Source of the DNA: Chloranthus sessilifolius
Lineage: Eukaryota > Streptophyta > Magnoliopsida > Chloranthales > Chloranthaceae
Length of the DNA stretch: 64,000 bases
Direction of reading: 5' to 3'
Assembly: GCA_021018995.1 (NCBI GenBank)
Contig: CM037592.1
Coordinates: 77,999,301 to 78,063,300, forward strand
The notes below the pieces were generated by a model. It had not been told where the DNA came from. It did no database searches and saw only the letters and a program-made list of their open reading frames with translations. The position numbers and the translations under genes were made by a program. Position 1 is the stretch's first letter; every line of letters starts with the position of its first letter. This document shows, in pieces, positions 33,364-43,559 of the stretch.

Positions 33364-34036
33364 GAAGATAAACATGAAAAAAGAAAAAAATAGAAGTTTA
33401 ATCATGGGCTCGCAACTGAGGAACCAGCAGTACCTCGGCTGCCATTTCCTCAGGCTCTGAATAGTCCTGTCCCTTTCGAAAAAGGGAATGCCCAGATGGA
33501 GGAAATGATGGAGACTTTCAGGCAGGTAAAAATTAATTTACCCCTGCTTGAGGCAATTAAACAAGTCCCAGCCTATGCAAAGTTCCTGAAAGACCTCTGC
33601 ACCCAAAAGAGAAAGGCTAGAGGCCATGTGTCCAAGAAGATCTTTTGTCTGATGAATTACATTTAACATAGCAATGCCTGAGAAGTTGCAAGATCCAGGT
33701 ATACCCACTATTCCCTGTGTAATTGGCGATCATACAATTGGAAAAGCCCTTTTAGACCTTGGAGCCAGTGTTAACCTGTTGCCATACAATGTATATCTGC
33801 AACTAGGTTTGGGGGAGCTAAAGGCTACCCCCATTGTGCTGATGATGGCTGACAGGTCTGAGAGGAAACCTCTGGGGATGGTTGAGGATGTCTTAGTAGG
33901 TGTGGATAAGTTTTTCTACCTTGATGACTTCTTAGTTTTGGATATGAAAAGACTAGCCCAAACCCCATACCGTTATCTTGGGCCTTTCTTGGCACCGCCA
34001 ATGCTTGCATCGAATGTAGGTCTGGAATAATGGAGG
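33364..34036 (+). pseudogene. Protease region of E
   Basis: In frame after the gag stop come LPFPQALNSPVPFEKGNAQM and AYAKFLKDLCT, the segment linking gag and protease in C as well. A stop and a one-base shift lie near 33664. The retropepsin core runs 33674-34030 with IPTIPCVIGDHTIGKALLDL and active site DLGASVNLLPY, then DRSERKPLGMVEDVLVGVD. The D-L-G-A variant of D-T-G-A is shared with C and is thus a family trait. The domain ends about 34030 with a stop. Confidence 0.88.
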
Positions 34037-35870
34037 TAACCTTTGAACATATGAAAGTTGAGTGAATGTAATCTGACGACAATGAGGAGAGCTTTGCAGT
34101 GGATGTACTAGAGGAAATTGTAGAAGAAGAATTGCCCACTCTGCTGGAGTGGGGCAACATTGTCAGGAATTTAGTTGACATTTGGGACATGGTGGAGGAA
34201 GAGAGCCCAGATAGGAGATCAAAAGACATGTCAATATCAGAGCCTCCTGGGCTCGGCAGACTCGATTGGAGACCTACACTGCTACCTCTTCCTCCAACCT
34301 CCAATGCACCTATTTGGCCATCCACCCAACAGGCCCTTGATCTGGAACTTAAGCAGCTTCCAGAAACATTAAAATATGCTTTCCTTGAGAAAGGTGAGAA
34401 GCTTCCTGTAATTATCTCTTCTTCCCTTACCAATGGGCAGGAAGAGGAATTACTCACAGTTTTGAGGAAGCACAAGAAGGCAATTGGTTGGACCATTGCC
34501 GATCTAGGAGGAATTGATGCATCAATTTGCATGCATAGGATCCATCTTGAGGAGGGAGCATTACCCTCCAGGGAAATGCAGAGGAAGCTAAATCCTCACA
34601 TGCAAGAAGTGGTCCTCAAGGAAATCATTAAATTGCTAGATGCAGGGGTGATTTACCCCATCTCTGATTCTCATTGGGTGGCACCTATCCAAGTGGTGCC
34701 CAAGAAATCTGGCATAACAGTGATTGAGACTGAAACTGGTGAGTTGAGGCTAGCCAGGGCAACCACTGGCTGGAGAGTGTGCATTGATTATAGGAAGCTC
34801 AACTTTAAAACTAGAAAGGACCATTTCCCTCTCCCCTTCATTAATCAAATCCTGGACAAATTGGCTGGAAAAGCTTTTTACTATTTTCTTGATGGATACT
34901 CGGGGTACAACCAAATCCCTGTTCATCCTCAAGACCAAGAAAAAACCACCTTCACCTGTCCCTTTGGCACCTTCGCTTATAGAAGGATGCCTTTTGGACT
35001 CTGTAATGCACCAGCCACTTTTCAGAGGTGTATGTATGCCATATACTCTGACATGATTGACAAGTTTTTGGAGATTTTTATGGATGACTTTTCTGTCTAT
35101 GGAGACAGCTTTGGCCAGTGTCTATAGCACCTCAGCCTAGTTCTGCAAAGATATGAGGAAACCAATTTGGTTTTAAGCTGGGAAAAGAGCCACTTCATGG
35201 TAACACAAGGTATTGTGCTGGGCCATGTAGTCTCTAAAGAAGGGCTTGAGGTAGACAAGGCTAAAGTGGACCTCATTGCCAATCTGCTCCCTCCAAAAAC
35301 AGTCAAGCAAATCAGATCATTCCTTGGGCATGCAGGATTCTACAGGAGGTTCATTAAGGACTTCAACAAAATTGCCAAGCCATTATGCCACCTACTCTGT
35401 CCGGATGTCCCTTTCAACTTTTCTGCTTAATGTCTGAAGGCTTTTGAAACATTAAAAATCTGTCTCACCTCTGCTCCTGTACTCCAAACACCGGACTATA
35501 CCCTGCCTTTTGAGCTGATATGTGATGCATCAGACTTGGCAATAGGTGCTGTGTTGGGCCAAAGAAAAGATAAATTGCCTGTGGTCATTGCTTATAGCAG
35601 CAAATTACTTGTTGAAGCTCAGCTGAACTATACCACAACTGAGAAAGAGCTTCTAGCAGTGGTTTACGCTGTTGACAAATTTAGAGCCTACCTATTAGGA
35701 TCTAAAACTATGATCTTCACTGACCATTCGGCACTGAAGTACCTACTGTCCAAGAGAGATGCTAAGCCGAGGCTGATTAGATGGATACTCCTATTATAGG
35801 AGTTTGACATCGATATCAAGGATAAAAAGGGTGTGGAGAATGTGGTGGCTGACCACTTGTCCAGAATTAT
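34037..35870 (+). pseudogene. Reverse transcriptase and RNase H of E
   Basis: RT covers about 34480-35430: HRIHLEEGALPSREMQRKLN, SHWVAPIQVVPKKSGITV, WRVCIDYRKLN, and catalytic FMDDFSVYG near 35080. RNase H follows with LICDASDLAIGAVLGQRKD, TDHSALKYLLSKRDAKPRLI and a conserved connection. Stops at 35125-35127 (TAG), 35428-35430 (TAA) and 35797-35799 (TAG) are all in one unbroken frame and the TAGs replace expected glutamines. Catalytic residues are intact, so three stops are the main damage here. Confidence 0.93.
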
Positions 35871-37217
35871 CTTGGAGGAATGCCTGGATGGCCCTACAAA
35901 TGATGCCTTCCCTGATGAGCAATTGTTTACCATCCAATCCGTAGTCCCTTGGTTTGCACACATAGTTAATTATCTGGTTATAGGAAAGACTCCTCCCCAC
36001 TGGACCAAAATGGATAAAGACCTGTTCTTCTCAAGGGTCAAGCATTTTTTCTGGGAGGAACCTTGCCTATACAAGATCTTTGTCTTAGCCGGATCATCCG
36101 ACGATGTGTTCCCGAAAGTGATTTCCCCAGTATTCTGGCTATGTGCCATGAAAATGCCTGTGGATGCCACTTTAGTGGGAGAAAAACTACTGACAAGGTC
36201 CTGTAGTGTGGTTTTTACTGGCCATCCTTATTCAAGGATGCACACACACACTGCAAGGCATGTGTGAGATGTCAGAAATTAGGAGGGCTGTCTAAAAGGA
36301 ATTCAATGCCATTACAGCCCATCCTTGTTGTAGAACTATTTGATATATGGGGAATCGACTTCATTGGCCCCTTTTCCCCCTCTAATGGTTACCAATTCAT
36401 CTTAGTGGCAGTGGACTATGTTTCCAAATGGATTGAAGCCATTGCCACAAGAACCAATGATAACCAAGTAGTCCTCAAATTCGTTAAGCACAACATTTTC
36501 TCAAGATTTGGAACCCCTAGAGCTATTATTAGTGATGGGGGTAGCCACTTGTAAATTTTCTTGAGCTTGCTCAAGAGATATTCTGTGACCCATAGGATTG
36601 CTACTCCCTACCACCCACAAACAAGTGGGCAAGTTGAAATTTTCAATAAGGAGATTAAGCACATCCTTGAGAAAATAGTTAGGACTGACCGGAAAGATTG
36701 GGCTGAGAAACTGGATGATGCACTGTGGGCCTATAGGACTGCCTATAAGACCCCTATCGGAATGTCCCCATTCAGACTAGTCTATGGCAAGGCCTGCCAT
36801 CTCCCAGTCGAGTTAGAACACAGGGCCTATTGGGCCATTAAGAACTTGAACATGGATCTAACTTCTGCTGGTCAACACAGGTCATTACAACAATCAGAAT
36901 TGGATGAGCTGCGGATGGATGCTTATGCCAATGCCAGGATCTACAAGGAACGGGCTAAAGCCTTCTTCGACAAAGGCTTGCTGAGGAAAAGCCTCGAACC
37001 GGGTGGTAAGGTTTGGTTATTTAACTCCAAACTAAAATTCTTTCCTGGCAAATTAAAATCCAGATGGGATGGCCCCTATATTGTCGTAAATGTTTCCCCC
37101 TCTGGTGCTGTGGAAGTCCAGGACCCCAAATCTGGGAGGACCTTCAAAGTGAATGGTCAAAGGCTGAAGCCTTGCATTGAACGACCTGCAGATCCTATGT
37201 GCACTGTTCATTTTTAG
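35871..37217 (+). pseudogene. Integrase of E
   Basis: The zinc finger is at about 36148-36280 in a shifted frame: CHENACGCH with two histidines, then CKACVRCQ; a frameshift before 36140 and a TAG near 36202 disrupt it. The DDE core: D in WGIDFIGPF, D in IISDGGSH, E in [14 protein letters not shown] at 36552-36554 interrupts after the second D. The C-terminal domain has [20 protein letters not shown] and ends CTVHF at 37217. There is no chromodomain, in line with Athila and unlike T1. Confidence 0.92.
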
Positions 37218-37384
37218 GGGACCCCTACATCTACCTGGCCCACAGTTCTGTCCATATTGTACTATATTACTTTAGTTTTTACCTTAAATTTTAGGAAATT
37301 CTAGGAGATATGTGGAGTTTGATTTGGTTGTCCTTGCTAATGGTTATGGAGGATCGGTATGACTTCTTCTTCTGTGAATTGCTG

Positions 37385-37749
37385 ATTTGACCCTCGCGAG
37401 TTCCACGCTCTTATTTGGGAAGGCTCGCGCAATTTGCATGGCCCAATTCTTTGTTGTCATGAGTTTGATCTTCTTGAGAATATCACACGCTTCAGCTGCT
37501 CCCATAATCGCGTGATTCTGGTCTCTCGTGATTCACTTACCCACCTGTGCGAACCTAATGCATTTGTCATTTCCCACATTGACCGCTGGGACTTGGCGTT
37601 TCCCAAGTCACTCTCATTTAATGGCGGCGACTTGGAAGTTGCTCAACTGGTTCATCTTCCACAATCCCTCGCCTTTAAATACACAGGAAGGCCATGTTCA
37701 TCTTCACAGCATCCTATCTCACTCTCGCGGTCCTTCCCTACTCCTCATC
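37385..37749 (+). promoter_or_regulatory. LTR-like CTCGCG motif cluster and TATA-like box upstream of E accessory ORF
   Basis: CCTCGCGAGTTCC, GCTCGCGCAATTT, ATCGCGTGATT, TCTCGTGATTC and CTCGCGGTCC reuse the motif of E's LTR array. CTTTAAATACAC at 37673-37684 is a likely TATA box about 70 bp before the ATG at 37750. Promoter activity is inferred. Confidence 0.5.
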
Positions 37750-38007
37750 ATGGCAGATGACAAGCCAAATGCACTGCCCAACAAGTTTTACTCGATGTGG
37801 TTGGACCCGCCACCCCCCAAAGAGCCAGATCCCCTCCAACCCCTCTGGGATGAATTCGAGGAGGTTCTGCAAACCATTGCCAAGGAGGAGGAGGAAAAGC
37901 TCCAGTCGCAAAAGAAGAAATGCAAGACTGAGCCCTCCCCCTCCACTCCACCCCCTCCCCCGCCTTCTCCACCCACCCCCCCTCCTTCTCAATCCCCGCA
38001 CCCTTAA
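37750..38007 (+). CDS. Accessory ORF of E, 85-aa acidic/proline-rich protein, unknown function
   Basis: Intact ORF from the ATG at 37750 (MADDKPNALPNKFYSMWLDP) to TAA at 38005-38007. It has an acidic/charged helix-like middle (EEFE...AKEEEEKLQSQKKK) and a C-terminal proline run (residues about 66-82). No transmembrane segment or signal peptide, so it is not an envelope-like product. C's aORF also starts MAD, is rich in K and E, and occupies the same place (after pol, before the internal polypurine box). I know no family for it. It could be the shortened end of a longer aORF. Confidence 0.6.
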   Translation: MADDKPNALPNKFYSMWLDPPPPKEPDPLQPLWDEFEEVLQTIAKEEEEKLQSQKKKCKTEPSPSTPPPPPPSPPTPPPSQSPHP

Positions 38008-38165
38008 TCTTTCTCCCTTTCCCTTTTTCTTTTTGTACGTTTCTTTTCAGCATAATAATATCTTTCTTTTCTGCTATACTAATCTGTTTTCTATTGTTGG
38101 TTACTTTATTTCTTGTTCTTTTCTGTTATGTTGCAATAACTCTGCTCCACATTGACCTTGAACCA

Positions 38166-38198
38166 GTGAGGACACTGCTCCTCATAGGTTTGGGGGTA
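38166..38198 (+). promoter_or_regulatory. Internal polypurine-like box with hairpin, E copy
   Basis: GAGGA, six bases, TCCTC (38168-38183), then AGGTTTGGGGGTA, a near copy of the 3' polypurine tract AGGTTTGGGGGTG (39861-39873). Confidence 0.65.
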
Positions 38199-38939
38199 TG
38201 GCAGGCAGACCCTGCCAATGGAACAGTTAACATAAGTGCAGCAGACCCATCTGAGCAATATGGAAATGGACCTCCATCTACTTAAGAATCATAAAATTAA
38301 GAAGTTTAAAATTTATGCAAACATTGAACACTATAGACTTCTAATATTCCGCATTTCCATAATAATTTCACCAAGGAAACACATGTGTATCTGCACTTAG
38401 TGAATCAGTAGAGAGAGAAAAAGGTGAGGACATACTTAAAAGTTCAAAGGATGACCATAACCAGTGAGAATTGGGCCTACAAAATATTTCTTTTGAGGAG
38501 TAACTAAGGCATTTCTTCTAGTTCTAAGGACTGGCTGAGTCCCTGTGCTCACTAGAAGTTAGGTAACTCCAAGTTGAAACAACTGACAGTACTCATGAGA
38601 CCTAGGAAAGGATCAAGGCCTTCTCTTGGACAGTTTGAGCCTAAAAAGATCAATCATAAAGCAACTGCCCTTGTGAGCTTTAAATCCTAAATTTCTTCAA
38701 AATACACCTGAGTACTTGAACCTGAACCTATGAACCTGATTCAACCTACCCTCACTCTGAGAATTTAGAAGGTAAAGGAGAAAGAGTTGAAGATGGACTA
38801 GCTATGGTCAGCATTAGGTGAATGGAGAAGAAGCATCTATTCTGGCAGAATGGTAACTGAGGACATGGTGGCATTTCTGAGAAGCAAAAACAAAATAAAT
38901 AAATAAATAAAAGAAGAAAACTCCAGCAAAAAGAAACAA

Positions 38940-38977
<38 letters not shown>

Positions 38978-39715
38978 AGAGGAATAAGAGAGAAGTCAAG
39001 AGGAACCTTCATTGGAAAATCAAAATCAAGAAGAGAAACTGATCACTTCAAATCTGAAAATCTCAAAGAAGATGAAGGGAGCTGAATTCAAGAAGGTGAA
39101 GTCATGAACCACCTCCTGCACCCACTGAGTTCTCAAATTTTGAACCCCTTTTCAAACCTTCCATCCTTTTTAACCATACCCCATAAGCCACATTTCAACC
39201 CAGTTAAAAGCCCTTGTGATCCAAAGATTGAGTGAGCTGTCATGTGAAGATAAGGAATTATCTAATTTATGGTGAGAAATTGACAATGATGCCAGCACTT
39301 AAGAACTCTGCCTATGCTCATGCTCACAAACCCAGTTGGGGGATGTAACTGCTCTTGAGCCGGTGAGAAACTGAACCCCTCAACAAACCTTGATGAGAGT
39401 ATGCCCTGAAAAGCTTTCTTTTAGGTCTGAACTTGAATGTATTATGTATGGCCTTAACCTAATTTTTTGACATAAGGATAAGCTCAGTGCTGACATGCAC
39501 TTGTGCAGTCTTCTGTGATCACAAATTATTTGGAAATGCTATGCTAACATGCGAATTATGCTGTCTAAGTTCCTGTGCAACCAATGAATTAAACTTCTTT
39601 TATGCTGATTCATGAGTAGACTAAATCTGATTCCTTAACTGCTCATTGGAAGACATTGCACTTTAGTTAACTATTTCATTGGAGAAGTTTGTGGGTGTCT
39701 TCACTGAAAACCCTC
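38199..39715 (+). other. 3' noncoding region of E
   Basis: No gene. Purine-rich stretch after 38750, matching low-complexity stretches in T2, G and B. An (ATA)n microsatellite of 35 bp at 38941-38975. Confidence 0.7.
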
Positions 39716-39873
39716 AGGAGACTTCACTCCTCCACTAGGGATCACCTAGGGGTTTAAAAGGCTTGGTACATATGTTAAATGTATCCGTCCTCCCTACGAA
39801 AGTGGCATTTAATTTGTAGAGTAGATTTAATGTAGCTTTGCTAAGGGACTAGCAAAGATTAGGTTTGGGGGTG
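39716..39873 (+). promoter_or_regulatory. Conserved terminal block, hairpin and polypurine tract of E
   Basis: Block with CAGGAGACTTCACTCCTCC, ACTAGGGATCACCTAGGGG and CTACGAAAGTGGCATTTAA; hairpin CTTTGCTA (39836-39843), loop AGGGAC, TAGCAAAG (39850-39857); polypurine tract 39861-39873 abutting the LTR. Confidence 0.8.
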
Positions 39874-42317
39874 TGTTAAGACCTGAAAAGTACCACTTTT
39901 CACCCCTTAACTTAACCTTTGATTAGACCCTTAGCCACCTAATAAACTTGTCTTAAGTGTTTTGATCAGGAAATAATTAGCAGTGAAATAAGGCCAAGAA
40001 TCCTGTTATGGAGCCTGCTTTGGCACCAGATGCCCCTCAGTAAGAATGAACCTTGAAGCCTCACAGAATCAATTTGAGCTTCCCAAGCATGCAGCAACCT
40101 CTCGCCTGAGATGAATGATTGGGGAGCTTCAGAAACTCAACTCCAAGCAGCTCTCGTGAAGCTCAAGGGTAGAATAAAGCACTCAGTGTCGCACAGTTCA
40201 AAGCAGACTTCTCTCAATCTCGCGAAGTTCGCTTAAGACAGCTGAGGAGAGAGAGCTTCAGAAGATTTCTCGCGCAGCTGTCGCGCAGTCATCGCGGGGT
40301 ACAATTCTCAGAAGAAGAACGCCTCGTGCAGTTCGTGCGCCATTCAAGAAAGAAAGAATCCTGGCGAAGGCAAAGGCCAGCTCGCGAAGATTGAGTGAGA
40401 TAAAGAACCTCGCGCAGTTCAGAACTCAAAAGAACCTCGCGAGGTAACTTGCGAAGTCCAAGTAAAGAGAAGAGCTTGCGCAGTTCTCGCGCGACTGCTT
40501 GAATTGCAACCTCGCGATGCTTGAGACTGTGTTTTCTATTCAACCTCACGAACTCCAACCCAGCGAGAGCTCAACTCTCTACCGCGCGACTGCCTGAAGA
40601 GCAAACCAAGGCAACCTCGCGACGGCTAAAGCTACAGTGTCAAATCATCCTAGCGCAGAGCAATGAGCCACCACACGAGAAGTCTGGGAAACTACAGCTA
40701 CCTAGCGAGGCTCTGAACCCAAACTTCCATCTCTTCAACAGTGGGCATTCTGAAGACTTCCAATGATTAGGGCACGCATTCCTATGCTCAAATCTCCGTG
40801 CACATGCCCCGAGGCATCCAAGGATCAGTAGAAGGCCACGTGGCATCATTAAAATTAGGGTTTCCTAACCCTAATGCGCCGCCACCCCACTGCTATATAT
40901 ACCTAGGCCTAGCTTAGGTTTAGGAATCTCGGAACCTATCTCAGATCGCTTTTCTTTTCTCTTTCTTTTTAGCAGTAAGTAGTTTTTCTTTTTCTTTTTC
41001 TTTTCTTCTCTCCATAGTCCAGCAATTGCTGGCTATGACGTTGTATATGCATTTGAGTTAGATTAATGGAAGTTTTTTAATAGGATTTATACTTTGTGGG
41101 ATTACTGTTAATTTGTGAGATGCTCTGTGCAAGGCTGCTGCCTTGTGATCCTCCATTGCCTATGCAATGGAGGACTGATTTTAAGGGCCACTCAGATCCA
41201 AGAAACCTTTGTGTCTGGGCTATCATGGTTTTCCAGCCTTAGCCCCACCACAGGACCTACTAGATCTGAAATCCCCATGGGAGCTTGAGCTGGTAGCCTG
41301 GTGAACATGGTGGTAGCAGCGAAAATCTTGTTTTGTTTTGGGCTCCGTGAGGAGGATAACTTCTGGGATAGTCTGTGACCATTTATGTGGACAGATTATA
41401 GCCTTAGGGTGATTCTGATCCACCGATCCAAGATGGATCCTTCTTCTTTTCACCTGAGCTTGTAGAAGCCTGGTGAGGGATTGTACAGAGCAGACTCCCC
41501 CATATTTGTATAGATCTGCCATCAGATGCCGGATCTGATATGGTTATAGAGATTATAGGCTGGTGACTGGACCATTGTAGCCTCTCTCAAGCAATGGACA
41601 GCTGGATCGAAGGTTGTACTCAATCGCTTGCTGGTTCCATGTGTCTGGGCTATCATGGTTTTCCGACCTTAGCCCACATATGGAACTTTGAGGTTGAGGT
41701 TCCCTATGGATTCTCGGTGATAGCTTTGGATGAAATAGTGCTGCAATGATTTAATTGTTATGTTCGACCCATCCCTCGATAGTGGCTCTATGGGATGATG
41801 CGTGACCATTCAAGTGATGGTTATAGCCCTAAGGGTGGAGTCATGGCGAGAGATGGGTTGGATCCTTTCTCCTCGAGAGGTGATAATGTAGCCTCTGGAG
41901 ATTTCTATAACATCGGATCTAAATCGAGTTACAAGAACTCCTCTGATCTTGGCTCAAAAACATATTTCTCACCCTTTTTATAATTATTTTCCACACTCCA
42001 TCCATCCTCTCAATCCTTTCTGTAATTTAGTTATTAGAATACTTAGAATAAGTGACCTCAAACTCCCCTCCTTTTAGGACTGCTAGATCTGTAGACAGAT
42101 CTGGAGGGACTACTAGAGACGGCTCCCTTGGAGCCTTAGATCACCTTTCCCTGTGGGACAAACTCTTACTTATCAAAACTTGCTACAAAGGACCCTGTAT
42201 CTTGCAGGTCTAGGATTTCCGAGTGGTGCTGATTCATCCCCTGTTCTATTCTGTTTTTGGTTTTTAATTAATTTTCAACACCAACCAATAAGCAAAGCAC
42301 ACTTGAAATCGACAATA
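39874..42317 (+). repeat. 3' LTR of E (2444 bp)
   Basis: TGTTAAGACCTG to CGACAATA (CA changed to TA). Nearly identical to the 5' LTR except about 41650-41920, where at least ten small deletions cluster. Confidence 0.95.
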
Positions 42318-42322
42318 ATGAG
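42318..42322. repeat. Right target duplication of E (ATGAG)
   Basis: Identical to 28814-28818. Confidence 0.9.
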
Positions 42323-43044
42323 AAAGTGATAATGGCATCAGTGTGATGCGAGTAACTGAGACCAAATAAGCTAATGAAAATGAGGCATCCCCAGGGGATG
42401 AGAAAGTGATAAAGGCATCAGTGTGATGCAAGTAATTTAGACATCCCAGGAATGTAAGTAAGATTGGATAACTACTGATAAGGCCTAACTGATATAAAGT
42501 AGCACTTTTACACGGTGAATAACTATATGTAAAGCACATGATATTTTTGTTATTTAAGGTTTGAATAGAATACCCCATCGATGTGGCGGGATACCCACGA
42601 CTGACTCGACAGGATATCCGTGACCGGTACGGCGGCCAATCCGTACACCGATACGGAGGTTTATCTGTACATAGTAAGTACATCCCAGGGATGTTGAGTG
42701 AGATTTAACCCCGCCGCCTATGAGAAAGGGGCTTGGGTAGTATTCTCAGGGAATACATATAACAACTGTCTATTTAAACGACGATGGAGGGTATTCCATC
42801 GAGGCTCGATGTTATATTGTTCGAGGACTACTTAAGTTGAAGATTTAAGTTTTACTTTATGCCTAATCAGTGTAATTCATGAACAATTTGAGAATAAATG
42901 AAACATGCAAACCACCAATAAACTTCAAGGCATAATTATCATCTTTTAAACTATTTTTCCAGCAAATGCATAGATATATCATGCTTAGAATATTATGGAA
43001 TATATGTGAGATTTTGACTTATATGTTCATTGTGTTGTTCCCTA

Positions 43045-43063
43045 TTGAGCTAGGATGTAGCTC
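43045..43063 (+). other. Conserved LTR stem-loop, D copy
   Basis: TGAGCTA, loop GGATG, TAGCTCA, then GACTATACGTCGCAGGTCC, nearly identical to T1's copy over about 50 bp. Confidence 0.7.
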
Positions 43064-43554
43064 ATCCTTTAGACTATACGTCGCAGGTCCAGTGCTAGCA
43101 GCGCCCAAGGGTTCAGGAGATGTGGATTTGAGTGATTTGGATTACGTGCCTGGGGACTAGTTGGAGCCCCCTCCTGAGGACTTCTTCTAGGAGACTCCAC
43201 TGAGTACTTTGAGAGAGTAGTTTTGAGAGCTCCTTGGTACGGCTTGGTATGTCAAGCCTTTATTTTGATAAACAATATAATTAATTGATATATTCTTTTT
43301 GGCGAACCATCTGGGGTGATCTGTTTACCACCGATGGTTCAAATTGGTTCTCTTTTCAAGCAGTGGCATGAAATTAGAACTGTCTTTTGAGTTTATACTT
43401 AGAATAGTATTTTACTTCCACATCGTATAGTTATTGTTCCATTTTATCTTTATATTGCTTGTTATACCAATGTTCCGTACATAGCCATGGGGCACGGTCT
43501 AGAGGATCGTGCTAATGGCACGAGTTTCGAGGTGCCGAAATCCGGGCTGTCACA

Positions 43555-43559
43555 ACAGC
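43555..43559. repeat. Right target duplication of D (ACAGC)
   Basis: Identical to 27459-27463; the joined site reads as C's 3' region. Confidence 0.92.

Larger units (their letters stand above)
28819..42317 (+). mobile_element. E: Athila-like Ty3/gypsy element with all pol domains, 13.5 kb
   Basis: LTRs 28819-31306 and 39874-42317, an intact tRNA-Asp type primer site, gag, protease, RT, RNase H, integrase, a proline-rich aORF, an internal polypurine box and a 3' polypurine tract. ATGAG flanks both ends. All pol domains are recognisable, but stops and frameshifts disable it. The LTRs are very similar except for a tract of small deletions at about 41650-41920. It is the innermost and probably youngest insertion of the nest. 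Confidence 0.95.
27464..43554 (+). mobile_element. D: solo LTR of a chromovirus (about 2.6 kb), interrupted by E
   Basis: TGTAATATCTCC (27464) to GGCTGTCACA (43554), flanked on both sides by ACAGC. After removing E the two parts (27464-28818 and 42323-43554) form one LTR without internal genes. The right part is homologous to T1's LTR end (GGTACGGCTTGGTATGTCAA, the stem-loop, GAGGTGCCGAAATCCGGGCT). Flanking C sequence reads through once D and one ACAGC are removed, matching E at about 39235. Confidence 0.9.

Noticed and set aside
37738-38053. Minus-strand ORFs opposite the E accessory ORF (Gly/Arg/Trp-rich)
   Set aside because: Mirror of the proline-coding run on the plus strand; no independent support.
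31301-42317. E's 3' LTR ending at 42314 (GACA) with ATAAT as duplication
   Set aside because: Comparison with the 5' LTR end CGACAACA shows that the 3' copy continues to CGACAATA, and then both flanks are ATGAG.
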